Assembly: GCF_003977755.1 (NCBI RefSeq) | Contig: NZ_RQWN01000001.1 | Span: forward strand, 512,995 to 576,994 | Length of the DNA: 64,000 nt | Direction of reading: 5' to 3' | From: Haloterrigena salifodinae | GTDB lineage: Archaea > Halobacteriota > Halobacteria > Halobacteriales > Natrialbaceae | Shown here: positions 53,418 through 63,201 of the stretch, in pieces | How the letters are laid out: every line of letters begins with the position of its first letter | How positions within the stretch are numbered: position 1 is the stretch's first letter | Program-made: the position numbers and the translations under genes | The notes under the pieces: generated by a model | What the model was told of the DNA's origin: nothing | Databases searched by the model: none | The model's input: only the letters and a program-made list of their open reading frames with translations

Positions 53418-53696
53418 ATGGCAGGACGAACCCGCGCACACGTCTTCGTCTCTGGGACGGTACAGGGCGTCTACTACCGTGCGAATACTCGAGACACGGC
53501 CCGCGAGAGGGGCGTCGACGGCTGGGTGAAGAACTTGGACGACGGCCGCGTCGAGGCGATCTTCGAAGGGCCCGAGGACGCCGTCGAGGGGATGATCGAG
53601 TGGTGTCACACGGGCAGTCCCGCGGCCGACGTCGAGGACGTCGAGGTCGAGTACGAGGAGCCACAGGGCGAGGACGGCTTCGAAATTCAATACTGA
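53418..53696 (+). CDS. acyP: Acylphosphatase
   Basis: 92 aa from the ATG at 53418. The catalytic Arg is in GTVQGVYYRANTRDTA and the Asn in DGWVKNLDDGRVE, both as in known acylphosphatases. It hydrolyses acylphosphates such as 1,3-bisphosphoglycerate or carbamoyl phosphate. The dispersed repeat copy ends about 60 bp upstream. Confidence 0.94.
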   Translation: MAGRTRAHVFVSGTVQGVYYRANTRDTARERGVDGWVKNLDDGRVEAIFEGPEDAVEGMIEWCHTGSPAADVEDVEVEYEEPQGEDGFEIQY

Positions 53697-53772
53697 ACTG
53701 GTGTTCGGCGCTGCTGTCGGCCGCTATCGAGGACCGAACCGATCCGTTCGGCGGTCGCCGTCACCGATCGTT

Positions 53773-54057
53773 CTACTCTCGACCGTCGGCGTGCCCGTCT
53801 CCCGAGTCGTCGCGGTCGGCCCCCGATTCCGTGACCTCGTCGTCGTAGATGTCGATGTGGTGGATCGCGCTCGGGGAGAGGAGTCGGTTTCCCTCGAGTT
53901 CGATCCACCCGTTGGCGTGGACAACGATCGGCCCCTCGTAGAGCGGGTTGTCGTCGACCGGTTCGTCGTAGATGACGACGTCCCTGTAGGCTTCCGTGAG
54001 AGGGTTCACGTCGTCAGAGACGATCGAGTCGCGGGAGGCGATCGGCGGGAACATCAT
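53773..54057 (-). CDS. Small conserved haloarchaeal protein
   Basis: 94 aa, acidic. The conserved core (NPLTEAYRDVVIYDEPVDDN, WIELEGNRLLSPSAIHHIDI) appears beta-rich; the tail is a run of Asp, Gly and Arg/His. No function or recognised family; I think it belongs to a short haloarchaeal family. Convergent with acyP. Confidence 0.72.
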   Translation of the reverse strand: MMFPPIASRDSIVSDDVNPLTEAYRDVVIYDEPVDDNPLYEGPIVVHANGWIELEGNRLLSPSAIHHIDIYDDEVTESGADRDDSGDGHADGRE

Positions 54058-54151
54058 AGTATGCTGACTTCAATGCGCCAGATAAGTGTACCGTAACGGA
54101 CAGCACCCGCGCTGTGGAACGCGATGACTGCGGCACGATCGAAGCGAGCGG

Positions 54152-54649
54152 TCAGACGGACTCGACCAAATACGCCTCGAGCCACGGCGGCTCCTCGGTG
54201 TACTTCCACTCGGCCATCTCGGCCTTCTCGCCAGCGTAGTAGGCCCGATAGGCTGCGACGGGATCGCCCGGTCGCTTGTACTCGTCGGGCATCGTCTGGG
54301 GCCGGGGCGTCGGCTCCTCGCTGGAGAACTCGATCGCATCGGGGTCGATGCGCTCGATCACCCCCCAGGAGGCGTGGTCGTCGTCCTTGTCGTAGCGCTC
54401 GACGAACTCGGCGTTGAGCGCCGCGGCGTGTTCTCGGAGGCGAAGCCAGTTCGCCCGCGACTCGGTCGCCCACGTCGTGACGGGGTGGTCGACGTGGGTC
54501 GCTCGGTAGAGGAAGTCCGCCTCGTAGCCGTTCTCCCGGGCTGCAGTGCAGAGGACCTGCGCGGCCTCGAGCAGCAGCTTGTTGACGTGCTGATCGCAGT
54601 GATAGCGCGCGGCGAGCCGCGGGTCCTCGTCGAGCCAGAAGACGTTCAC
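54152..54649 (-). CDS. Small protein of a phage-associated family of unknown function
   Basis: 165 aa from a GTG at 54649. The opening NVFWLDEDPRLAARYHCDQH and following VNKLLLEAAQVLCTAAREN repeat the pattern of a family I associate with phages, cyanobacteria and archaea. No catalytic assignment is known to me. The conserved aspartate, histidine and lysine of the first 30 residues suggest a nucleic-acid or nucleotide role (inference). Codon use resembles the host. Confidence 0.7.
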   Translation of the reverse strand: MNVFWLDEDPRLAARYHCDQHVNKLLLEAAQVLCTAARENGYEADFLYRATHVDHPVTTWATESRANWLRLREHAAALNAEFVERYDKDDDHASWGVIERIDPDAIEFSSEEPTPRPQTMPDEYKRPGDPVAAYRAYYAGEKAEMAEWKYTEEPPWLEAYLVESV

Positions 54650-54753
54650 GACGGTGGTTAGGGCTCGAGACGATTGACGGTATCGCCTACCGACGTTCGA
54701 CTGAGTACCACCGGTCCGCAACGTTGAACGGACGGCCCGTCGAACCCCTGGAC

Positions 54754-56181
54754 ATGATCACAGGCGAGCGAATGGGCGCCGTCGACGAGAACGCCGCGGC
54801 ACTGGGCGTGCCGCGAAAGCAGTTGATGGAGTCGAGCGGGAACGCCGTCGCCCGCGCGGTCCGCGACGCCGCCGAACCGGGGGCTCGAGTCGCCATCGTC
54901 GCCGGCCGGGGCAACAACGGCGGGGACGCGTTCGTCGCCGCCCGCTTTCTAGATGGGTACGACGTCACGATGCTCCTGCTCGGCCGCGCCGCGAACATCG
55001 GCACGGACATCGCTCGCGAGAACTGGGAGGCCCTCCAGCGGGCCGACTACGACGCGCGGGAGGTCGCGGACTCGAGCGGGTTTGAACTCCCCAAGTGCGA
55101 CGTCGTCGTGGACGCGATGCTGGGGACGGGGATCAGCGGCGACCTCCGGGAACCCGCGGCGACCGCAGCCGAAGCGATCAACGCCGCCGACGCGACCGTC
55201 GTGGCGGTCGACGTCCCCTCCGGCTTCGACGCCGACGGGGGCGACCACGCCGACAACGGCGTCGAGGCGGATCGCGTCGTCACGTTCCACGACGCGAAGC
55301 CGGGACTCGAGGACCTCGACGCGGAGATCACGGTCGCAGATATCGGTATCCCGGCCGCGGCCGAACGGTACGTCGGACCCGGCGACGTCGACCTCGCGCG
55401 ACCCGACACTCGCGAGGGACGGCCGAATATCATCGGCGGGGGCCCCTACACCGGCGCGCCGGCGCTGGCGGCCCAGGCCGCCCTGCGGGCCAGCGCGGAG
55501 CTCGCCTTCGTCGCGGCTCCCGACTCCGTCGCCGGCGAGATCCAGGGGTACAGCGAGGATCTGATCGTCCAGTCGTACGAGAGTGACGTCCTCACGCCCG
55601 AGGTGGCCGACGACCTCCTCGAGACGGCCGAAGCGTACGACAACGCCGTCGTCATCGGCCCTGGCCTCGGCACCGCCGACGAAACCCTCGAGGCGACCCG
55701 CCAGTTCCTCTCCTCGTACACCGGCCGGGCGGTCGTCGACGCGGACGCCCTTGAGGTCGTCCCGGAGATCGAGACCGACGCGACGCTGGTCTGTACGCCC
55801 AACCGCGGCGAACTCGCGCGGATGGGGGGCCCGGACACCGACGACCTGGCAGCGGCGGCCGACGAGATCGAGTCGTTCGCGGCCGAACTCGGTCACACCG
55901 TCCTCGCGAAGGGGGCAAACGACGTAATCACCGACGGCGAGCGCACGCGGATCAGTCGCTCGGGCACCGTCGGCATGAAGGTCGGCGGCACCGGCGACAC
56001 GCTCGCCGGCATCGTCGCCGCCCTGCTCGAGCACGCCGAGCCCCTCGACGCCGCCGCGGCGGGGGCCCACGTCAACGGGCTCGCGGGCGAGCGCCTCGCG
56101 GAGAGTCAGGAGTACGGGTTCCTCGCGTCCGATATGCTCGCGGAACTGCCCGCAGTGCTCTGGGGTGGTGACGATGAGTGA
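54754..56181 (+). CDS. nnr: Bifunctional NAD(P)HX epimerase/dehydratase
   Basis: 475 aa from the ATG at 54754. The epimerase domain (YjeF-N type) has AIVAGRGNNGGDAFVAARFL and DAMLGTGISGDL. From about residue 226 the kinase-like dehydratase domain shows VVIGPGLGTADET, VVDADAL, TPNRGELARM and GMKVGGTGDTLAGIVAALL. It repairs hydrated NAD(P)H. An upstream TTG at 54724 would add ten residues. Its stop overlaps moaC by 8 bp. Confidence 0.93.
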   Translation: MITGERMGAVDENAAALGVPRKQLMESSGNAVARAVRDAAEPGARVAIVAGRGNNGGDAFVAARFLDGYDVTMLLLGRAANIGTDIARENWEALQRADYDAREVADSSGFELPKCDVVVDAMLGTGISGDLREPAATAAEAINAADATVVAVDVPSGFDADGGDHADNGVEADRVVTFHDAKPGLEDLDAEITVADIGIPAAAERYVGPGDVDLARPDTREGRPNIIGGGPYTGAPALAAQAALRASAELAFVAAPDSVAGEIQGYSEDLIVQSYESDVLTPEVADDLLETAEAYDNAVVIGPGLGTADETLEATRQFLSSYTGRAVVDADALEVVPEIETDATLVCTPNRGELARMGGPDTDDLAAAADEIESFAAELGHTVLAKGANDVITDGERTRISRSGTVGMKVGGTGDTLAGIVAALLEHAEPLDAAAAGAHVNGLAGERLAESQEYGFLASDMLAELPAVLWGGDDE

Positions 56182-56701
56182 GGATCCGTCTCCCGCCGCG
56201 GACTCGAACACGGATCCGCGGACCGACGCCGACGACCTCACCCACACCACCGACGAGGGCGACGTCCAGATGGTCGACGTCGGCGACAAGCCCGACAGCG
56301 AGCGCCGCGCGGTCGCGGCCGGAGAGATCCGCCTCCAGTCCTCGACGATCGAGGCGATCCGTGACGACCAGATCGGGAAGGGCGACGTGCTCGCGACCGC
56401 CCGCGTCGGCGCGATTCAGGCCGTCAAGCACACCTGGGAGACGATCCCGATGTGCCACCAGATTCCGATCACTAACGTCGACACCGAGTTCTCGCTTTCG
56501 GAGGATCGAGTCGAACTCGAGGTCGCCGTCGAGACCACCGGCAAGACGGGTTGCGAGATGGAAGCCCTCGAGGGCGTCACGACCGGCCTCAACGTCGTCT
56601 GGGACATGGTCAAGGCCGTCGAGAAGGACGACGAGGGGCAGTATCCCGAGACGGGGATCGAGAACGTCCGGGTCGTGACTAAGGAAAAGCACCGAAAGTG
56701 A
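56174..56701 (+). CDS. moaC: Cyclic pyranopterin monophosphate synthase MoaC
   Basis: 175 aa from the ATG at 56174 that overlaps the repair gene. Motifs include MVDVGDKPDSERRAVA, the catalytic MCHQIPITNVD and KTGCEMEALEGVTTGLNVVW, all as in MoaC. It makes cyclic pyranopterin monophosphate in the first steps of molybdenum cofactor synthesis. A 35-residue acidic N-terminal extension is atypical but common in haloarchaea. Its overlap with nnr indicates a shared transcript. Confidence 0.95.
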   Translation: MSEDPSPAADSNTDPRTDADDLTHTTDEGDVQMVDVGDKPDSERRAVAAGEIRLQSSTIEAIRDDQIGKGDVLATARVGAIQAVKHTWETIPMCHQIPITNVDTEFSLSEDRVELEVAVETTGKTGCEMEALEGVTTGLNVVWDMVKAVEKDDEGQYPETGIENVRVVTKEKHRK

Positions 56702-56730
56702 AATACTAGTGACTCGAACCGGGGCGTATC

Positions 56731-57768
56731 ATGGCACTCCGGACGCCGCTCTGTGACGCCCTCGAGATCGAGTACCCAATCGTCCAGGCGCCGATCGGCA
56801 GCGCGACGACCCCGGAACTCGCGGCGGCCGTTTCGAACGCCGGCGGGCTGGGCCAGCTCGCCGTCACGTGGCGGGACCTCGAGGAGACGCGCGAGGCGAT
56901 CCGCGAGACCCGCGAGCGAACCGACCGGCCGTTCGCCGTCAACCTCGCGCTGGACGATGCGACGACGGTCGTCGACACCGATTCCCATCTCGAGGCCGTC
57001 CTCGAGGCAGGCGCACCGATCGTCTCGTTTTCCTTCGGCGATGCGGCCCCGTACGTCGACCGCATCCACGATACCGGTGGGACGGTGCTGCAGACCGTCG
57101 GCAGCGCGGACGCCGCACGCAAGGCCGTCGAGGCCGGCGTCGACGGCGTCGTTACGCAGGGCCTCGAGGCCGGCGGCCACGTCCAGAGCGAGATCGCGAC
57201 GACGGCGCTCGTGCCGCGGGTCGCGGACGCGGTCGGTGACACGGTGCCGATCGTCGCGGCGGGCGGGATCGCCAACGGCCGCGGCGTCGCGGCGGCGCTC
57301 GCCCTCGGTGCGGACGGCGCGTGGCTCGGCACCCGCTTCGTCGCGTGCGAGGAGGCGAACGTGCACGAAACGTATCGGCGACGGCTCCGCGAGAGCGACG
57401 AGACCGACACCGCGTACACGACCCTGTATGACAAGGGGTGGCCGGGGATGCCCCACCGCGTGCTCGAGAACGAGACGCTCGAGCACTGGCGGGCGGCCGG
57501 GGAGCCGCCTGCGGGCGAGCGGCCCGGTGAGGACGATGTCGTCGCGCGGACACACGACGGTGACGGCAGCCCAATCGAACGCTACGACGAGGCGCTGGCG
57601 ACGCCCGACCTCGAGGGCGATATCGAGTCGATGGCGCTGTACGCCGGCCAGAGCGTCGGCGGAGTCGACGAGGTGCAGTCTGCGGCTGCGGTCGTGAGGC
57701 AACTCGTCGCGGAGACGTGCGAGACGATCTCGGATCTCTCGGCGATCGCTAGTTCGGTGGATCGGTAG
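56731..57768 (+). CDS. Nitronate monooxygenase/2-nitropropane dioxygenase family
   Basis: 345 aa, TIM-barrel flavoprotein. IEYPIVQAPIGSATTPELAA and the FMN phosphate loop AAGGIANGRGVAAALALGAD are conserved, as is the QGLEAGGHV catalytic strand. It oxidises nitroalkanes or reduces related substrates, using FMN. It starts 30 bp after moaC and may share its transcript. Confidence 0.9.
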   Translation: MALRTPLCDALEIEYPIVQAPIGSATTPELAAAVSNAGGLGQLAVTWRDLEETREAIRETRERTDRPFAVNLALDDATTVVDTDSHLEAVLEAGAPIVSFSFGDAAPYVDRIHDTGGTVLQTVGSADAARKAVEAGVDGVVTQGLEAGGHVQSEIATTALVPRVADAVGDTVPIVAAGGIANGRGVAAALALGADGAWLGTRFVACEEANVHETYRRRLRESDETDTAYTTLYDKGWPGMPHRVLENETLEHWRAAGEPPAGERPGEDDVVARTHDGDGSPIERYDEALATPDLEGDIESMALYAGQSVGGVDEVQSAAAVVRQLVAETCETISDLSAIASSVDR

Positions 57769-57823
57769 GACCATTCCTCGGCGTCCTCGAGCGTACTGGC
57801 TCGAATCGGGCCGGATGCGGTAA

Positions 57824-58218
57824 TTGCTCTCGGATAAAATGGGAAAAAGACATTTATGGTGGTTAGCCATACCCGAACGAATAACGCCGCCGGTCAGTCT
57901 CCAGTTTCTGGCGATGTTGCTCGTCGTTCTGCTCGTTCCCGTTCGGGAGCGTGTCTCTACTACGCGGTCTACAAGGACGCGGCCGCTCGAGGCGCGAACG
58001 CTACTGGCTGGGGCGCAGCAATCTTCCTCTTGGCTCCGATCGGTGGACCGGTGTACGCGGTATATCGGCGTCGGCTTCCCGATCGGACCGATCCGCCCGG
58101 ATGGACCGAGCGACTGCTCGGCGCGGTCGGTATCGGCGGGATAACCGCGGTCCTGTTTTCGACGTCGATCACGCCGCCGGATCCCATATCGAACGGAATC
58201 GACATTGGAGGCGCCTAG
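57824..58218 (+). pseudogene. Small membrane protein with disrupted reading frame
   Basis: Frame 2 starts with ATG at 57824 or 57839 and gives a hydrophobic helix (LQFLAMLLVVLLVPV) before going off into basic sequence. The other frame (open from 57856) picks up at about 57946 with CLYYAVYKDAAARGANATGW, then AIFLLAPIGGPVYAVYRRRL and a second helix to the stop at 58218. Joined, they resemble a two-helix haloarchaeal membrane protein with one missing or extra base near 57935-57945. The stop overlaps phaB by 4 bp from the other strand. Confidence 0.5.
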
Positions 58219-58958
58219 AGGTCCATCCCGCCGTTGACGTCGATCACTTCGCCGGTGACGTACGAGGAGTCCTCGCTGGCGAGGAACCGGACCACTGCCG
58301 CGATGTCCTCGACTTCGGCCAACCGCTCGAGGGGGATCCCCGAGACGATCCGCTCTAAGACCTGATCGGGAACCGACTCGAGCATGTCTGTCCGGGTGAA
58401 GCCTGGAGCGACGCAGTTGGCCGTCGAGCCGCCCTTGGCGAGTTCGAGGGCGATGGTTCGAGTGAAGCCGAACATGCCGCTTTTTGCGGCGGCGTAGTTG
58501 GCCTGGCCGAAGTTCCCCTGTTTACCGACGACGCTCGAGATGTTGATCAGGCGCCCCTCGTGGGCGTTCCAGATGTCGTCGAAGAACTCCTGGGTGCAGT
58601 TGAACATCCCGCCGAGGTTGACGTCCATCACCCGGTCCCAGTCCTCCCGGGTCATCTCGGTGAACTGTACGTCGGCCGTGATGCCGGCGTTGTTGACCAG
58701 GACGTCGGCCGGGCCGAACGCCTCGTGGCAGACCTCCCGCATGTGTACGACCTCCTCGCGGTCGGTGACGTCGGCCTGGGCCGCGACGGCGCTCCCGCCG
58801 GCGTCCTCGATCGCGTCGACCGCATTTTGGGCGGCGTCTTCCGAGGAGCGGTAGTTGATGACGACGTTCGCACCCTCCGCGCCGAGGTACTCCGCGATCC
58901 CCCGACCGATGCCGCGCGCCGAGCCGGTGATGATGCAGGTTCGCCCATCCATAGACAT
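58215..58958 (-). CDS. phaB: Acetoacetyl-CoA reductase (PhaB/FabG-type SDR)
   Basis: 247 aa. Classical SDR motifs: TGSARGIGRG coenzyme loop, NNAG, catalytic NISSV...YAAAK (Tyr about 154, Lys 158), PGFTRTDM. Its position at the end of the PHA cluster, same strand as phaC, makes acetoacetyl-CoA reduction to (R)-3-hydroxybutyryl-CoA the likely role; a fatty-acid FabG role is less likely because archaea lack that pathway. An intergenic gap of 141 bp precedes phaC. Confidence 0.9.
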   Translation of the reverse strand: MSMDGRTCIITGSARGIGRGIAEYLGAEGANVVINYRSSEDAAQNAVDAIEDAGGSAVAAQADVTDREEVVHMREVCHEAFGPADVLVNNAGITADVQFTEMTREDWDRVMDVNLGGMFNCTQEFFDDIWNAHEGRLINISSVVGKQGNFGQANYAAAKSGMFGFTRTIALELAKGGSTANCVAPGFTRTDMLESVPDQVLERIVSGIPLERLAEVEDIAAVVRFLASEDSSYVTGEVIDVNGGMDL

Positions 58959-59099
58959 GACTCACGCCTTCAACGGCTGCCGATAAATAACGACCTGTTA
59001 GTTATCAGCACATACAACGAGGGTAATGGTTTAGGGGCCGCTCGAGCCCAGACGTCGGTCTCGAGCGAGCCGCGAGCGTCCCCGACAGCCGAGCCGATA

Positions 59100-60692
59100 T
59101 TATCGGCTTTCGGCCTGCTCGATCCAGTCTTCGATGCGACTGGGCGAAATCCCCGTCTCGGTGGCCAGTTCGGCGACGTCGGCGTCGGTCAACTCGTCGA
59201 ACGTCTCGATGCCGGCCTCGGCCAGCGTATCCGCGTAGGCCTGTCCGATGCCGTCGAGGGCCGTCAGATCGTCGGTGTCGGACTCGATCGCCGACGCAGC
59301 GTCGACGTCCTCGTCGGTGACCTCCTCGACGACCTCCTCGTCGACGTTCATCTCGCCCGGTTCGGCGGGTTCCTCCTGAACGTCGTCCTCGCCGCGTTCG
59401 ACGATCTCCGCGTCCGATCGGTCCTCGCCGTGGAGGTCGCTGGTCTCGGCGTCGAGTTCGGTCTGGGTACTGCTCTCGGCGTCCGTCTCGAGTCCGGATC
59501 CGTCCGTGAGGTCCTCGGCGCCGGACTCGTCGCCCGCGACGTCCTCCGCGAGCGCGGCGTCTGTGGTCTCGGGTTCGGGCGTCTCGGGTTCTGATGCGAC
59601 ATCCGTACCGTTTGAACGCTCCTCGAACCACTCGCTGACCTGCGGCCAGAGCTCCTCGTGGCTGCGCGAGGAGACGGACATGCCGATGTGGCCCGTCGCG
59701 AACTCCATGGTCTCGGTGTCGTCGGAGCCGATGACCTCGTTGAACGGTTTCGAGGCTCCCGGCGGGATGAGGTGGTCGTACTCGGCGACGATCTGGAGGA
59801 CGGGCATATCGATGTTGGAGACGTCGACGCGCTCGTCGCCCAGGTAGAGCTCGTTGTTGTAGAGCTTGTTGTCCTGGTAGATGTCGCGGATGAACTCCTC
59901 GTAGGCCTCGCCCGCGACGTCGATCCCCTCGTCGAGCCAGCGCTCCATCCGGGCGAAGTTCTCGACGAAGTCCTCGTCCTCCATGTTGTCGTAGAACCGG
60001 ACGTACTTCGTCACGTTGTTCGCGACGGGGTCCATCAGCGCGAAGCCGACGTCCAAGAACTCGGCGGGAACGTTGTCGAAGGTCTCGGTGACCGCTTCCG
60101 GATCATAGAACTCCTCGCCGCCCCAGAGCTCGAGGACGCCGCCCTCACCGGCGAAACAGAGGCCCGCGGCCATCAGCCCGAGGTTCTTGACCTTCTCGGG
60201 GTACAGCGAGGCGTACATGGCCGACTTCGTGCCGCCCATGCAGTAGCCGAGGATGTTGATCGCGTCCTGACCGGAGCGCTCGCGGACGACGTCAACGCAG
60301 TTGTCGATGTAACGGTTGACGTAGTCGTCCAGCGACAGCGAACGGTCCAACTTCGAGGGCTCGCCCCAGTCGATCAGATAGACGTCGAAGCCGGACTCGA
60401 GTAAGGTCCGGACCACCGAGCGGTCCGACTGGAGGTCGAGGATGTAGGGTTTGTTGATCAGCGCGTAGACGATGAGGATCGGCACGTCGTGTTGCTCCTC
60501 CGTCTGGGACTCGTAGTGGAGGAGTTTCAGCTTGTTCTCCTCGTAGACGACCTCACTGGGCGTCTGACCGACCTCGATGTTCTCGACGGTTTCGGTGCGG
60601 TCAGGGGCGACCTGACTCTTCTCGGCCAGATCGGCGGTCGCCTCCCAGGCCTGTCGCTGCATGTTCAGGGCGGTCGCGAATGGATTGTTCAT
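59100..60692 (-). CDS. phaC: Class III PHA synthase subunit PhaC with C-terminal HhH domain
   Basis: 530 aa. The alpha/beta-hydrolase core (about 1-360) has the lipase-like box GYCMGG with the active cysteine (about 151), catalytic Asp in [10 protein letters not shown] (about 306) and His in ATGHIGMSV (about 335). It polymerises hydroxyacyl-CoA. A very acidic linker (about 361-474) leads to a helix-hairpin-helix domain, [20 protein letters not shown] (about 475-530), typical of DNA or protein contacts and absent from bacterial PhaC. Overlaps phaE by 4 bp. Confidence 0.94.
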   Translation of the reverse strand: MNNPFATALNMQRQAWEATADLAEKSQVAPDRTETVENIEVGQTPSEVVYEENKLKLLHYESQTEEQHDVPILIVYALINKPYILDLQSDRSVVRTLLESGFDVYLIDWGEPSKLDRSLSLDDYVNRYIDNCVDVVRERSGQDAINILGYCMGGTKSAMYASLYPEKVKNLGLMAAGLCFAGEGGVLELWGGEEFYDPEAVTETFDNVPAEFLDVGFALMDPVANNVTKYVRFYDNMEDEDFVENFARMERWLDEGIDVAGEAYEEFIRDIYQDNKLYNNELYLGDERVDVSNIDMPVLQIVAEYDHLIPPGASKPFNEVIGSDDTETMEFATGHIGMSVSSRSHEELWPQVSEWFEERSNGTDVASEPETPEPETTDAALAEDVAGDESGAEDLTDGSGLETDAESSTQTELDAETSDLHGEDRSDAEIVERGEDDVQEEPAEPGEMNVDEEVVEEVTDEDVDAASAIESDTDDLTALDGIGQAYADTLAEAGIETFDELTDADVAELATETGISPSRIEDWIEQAESR

Positions 60693-61234
60693 TGCTCCTC
60701 TAGGTGCTCGAGAACGCGGTCGAGTTTCTGCTCGACGTCGTGCTGGCGACGCTCGAGTTCGACCAGCCGGTCGCCGATTTCGACGACGTCATCCTCGGTC
60801 GCGAAGCCGAGCGTCCGCAGAGTCTCCTGGGACGTCTTCTGGGCCTGCTGTTGCATCTCGAGGACGTCGCCGACGGTCTCGCCGGTCATCCGTGCGAAGG
60901 CGGTCGTCGACATGACGTCCTTGAACGCCTCGTTGGCCGTGTTGAGCCAGATGTCGCGGAACTCCTCGACGTCGACGTCCTCGCCCTCGAGCTGGTCGTT
61001 CATCCGCTCGACCATCTGCTGGGAGGCATTCATCCAGGTCTCGTAGGCCCGGGCGTAGCCCTCGACGCCGTCGGAGATCTCGTTCTCCTCGGTCGCCTCG
61101 CCGACGGCGTCCGACCAGCTCTCGACGAACTGGGCCTGGGCCTCCATGTTCTCCTCCAAGGCGTTCATGAACTGTTCGTTCCACTGTTCGACGACCTCGT
61201 TCCACTCGTGTGACTGGGGCTGTGAATCTGACAT
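60689..61234 (-). CDS. phaE: Class III PHA synthase subunit PhaE
   Basis: 181 aa, mostly helical and acidic: [20 protein letters not shown], then [20 protein letters not shown], and a C-terminal coiled coil ([20 protein letters not shown]). PhaE partners PhaC in archaeal synthases and is required for activity. The ATG of phaC overlaps its stop, indicating coupling. It follows phaP after a 50-bp gap. Confidence 0.9.
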   Translation of the reverse strand: MSDSQPQSHEWNEVVEQWNEQFMNALEENMEAQAQFVESWSDAVGEATEENEISDGVEGYARAYETWMNASQQMVERMNDQLEGEDVDVEEFRDIWLNTANEAFKDVMSTTAFARMTGETVGDVLEMQQQAQKTSQETLRTLGFATEDDVVEIGDRLVELERRQHDVEQKLDRVLEHLEEQ

Positions 61235-61284
61235 TGGAATAATATTAGCGGGCCAACCGCAAAAGCCTGGGGCTGCGTTGCGCG

Positions 61285-61766
<482 letters not shown>

Positions 61767-61770
<4 letters not shown>

Positions 61771-62087
61771 GATTGATCCTCTCGGTTTCGTTTGACGGGG
61801 ACGACGACGGTCTGGACGATATCTCCCTCTTCGATGTCGAGGGCTTCCCGTTCTGGACCGGGAATGCTGATCCGACCGCCGCTCTGGACGCGGGCTTTGA
61901 ACGTCGCCGTACCCATGTTCATCGGCCCGAAGCTCGAGCCCGTATCGAACGGGTTCGAGCTACTGGCCTGCATCATCTTCTTCAACATCTCCTGCTGGGA
62001 TTCGGCAACTTGCTCGCCCGCCTCCTGCATCTGTTCGGTGAACATCGCAGGCGGGAACCAGAGCGATCGATCGGAGTCGTCCGTCAT
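61767..62087 (-). CDS. phaR: AbrB-type regulator PhaR
   Basis: 106 aa from the ATG at 62087. An amphipathic N-terminal helix (MFTEQMQEAGEQVAESQQEM) could contact the granule surface. The C-terminal AbrB/SpoVT domain (KARVQSGGRISIPGPEREAL, then EEGDIVQTVVVPV) is the DNA-binding part. In Haloferax a PhaR of this type represses its own phaRP promoter and is displaced by PHA. Gene position upstream of phaP is the same here. Confidence 0.88.
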
Positions 62088-62110
62088 CACCTGTATCAAC
62101 GAGCGCACTC

Positions 62111-62160
62111 CACATAAGGGTTTCCACTAGATACCATCTAATACCATCTGATACCATAGA
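62111..62160 (-). promoter_or_regulatory. phaR promoter with three 10-bp-phased repeats
   Basis: ATACCATCTA (62131-62140), ATACCATCTG (62141-62150) and ATACCATAGA (62151-62160) share ATACCAT at exact 10-bp spacing, so a protein would find the same groove face three times. A TATA-like CTTATGTGG (minus strand, about 62112-62120) lies between them and the phaR ATG at 62087, predicting a nearly leaderless mRNA. The repeats are probably the autoregulatory PhaR operator. Confidence 0.6.
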
Positions 62161-62352
62161 GGGGGACGGGTGGTTTCGAGGGCGACTGTATTACCGGATC
62201 GTATCACCGGAAAATTCCTGTCTGTCGGTTGTACCGATGCGAATTCCGGCTCCAGAGCGGCCCTAATCGTAAATTACTAGCTATGAGGGCCAGTAACAGT
62301 CCGTGCGCGAGCCAAAGAAGTCATAATGTCCACACGCTTACCGACGCCATAG

Positions 62353-62988
62353 ATGTCCCACGAGAATACTGCGAAACGCAACCTCGCTGCCATGACCGAT
62401 GCCTGGTCGGCGATGACCCAGACCCTCCTCCAGAGCGCGACCGCCGCGAACCGGGCGGCCATCTCGGCGATGGTGCCGCCAACCGCGTCGAACGGGTCAG
62501 AGAGCGAAACGGTTCCCGCGTCGATTCCGTCGATCGACCACTCCAGTCTCGACTGGCAGTTCGACCGAACCGTCGACGATCCGGACCACATCAGCGTCGG
62601 CGACACCGTGACCTTCGAGAAAGTAATCAGCGACGAGGACGTCCGCGCGTTCGCCCACGTCAGCGGCGACACGAACCGGCTTCACCTCGACGAGGAGTTC
62701 GCCGCTGGCACCCGCTTCGGCGAACGGATCGTCCACGGCACGCTCGTGTCCGGGCTCATCAGCGCCGCCCTGGCTCGGCTACCCGGGCTCACCATCTACC
62801 TCTCTCAGGACCTCGAGTTCAGCGGTCCCGTCGGGATCGGCGACCGCGTCTCCGCCCGCGTCGAAATCGTCGAGGAACTCGGGAACGATCAGTACCGCCT
62901 CGAGACGGTCATTCGCAACGAGGACGACGACGCGACCGTCATCAACGGCGAGGCGGTCGTGCTGATCGACGACCTCCCCGAGGAGTAG
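62353..62988 (+). CDS. phaJ: MaoC-type (R)-enoyl-CoA hydratase
   Basis: 211 aa. The C-terminal 145 residues form a hot-dog fold with the hydratase motif FAHVSGDTNRLHLDEEFAAG (Asp and His) and FGERIVHGTLVSGLISAALA. It supplies (R)-3-hydroxyacyl-CoA to PHA synthase from beta-oxidation. The first 45 residues (TDAWSAMTQTLLQSATAANR) are an extra amphipathic helix resembling a phasin, which could bind the granule. It is divergent from phaR, with TATA-like AGTCATAATG about 30 bp upstream, implying a leaderless mRNA. Confidence 0.88.
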   Translation: MSHENTAKRNLAAMTDAWSAMTQTLLQSATAANRAAISAMVPPTASNGSESETVPASIPSIDHSSLDWQFDRTVDDPDHISVGDTVTFEKVISDEDVRAFAHVSGDTNRLHLDEEFAAGTRFGERIVHGTLVSGLISAALARLPGLTIYLSQDLEFSGPVGIGDRVSARVEIVEELGNDQYRLETVIRNEDDDATVINGEAVVLIDDLPEE

Positions 62989-63201
62989 CCCGCTCCGAAC
63001 TCGAGTCGGCATCGTCCAGCCGCTCGCCGTCCGCCGCTTGCCGCTCCACGGGGGCGAGTAACCACCGCAGCCGCGTTGAATCGGCTTCCCCGCCGTTTTC
63101 GCAGTTTCACGAGTTCGCCAGAGCGGACGGATCCGCCGTCGGGCGTGCGAACGTGACGCGTGTGCAGTGTTGCTAAGTAGTTCCTCGCGGAACGGCCCCA
63201 C

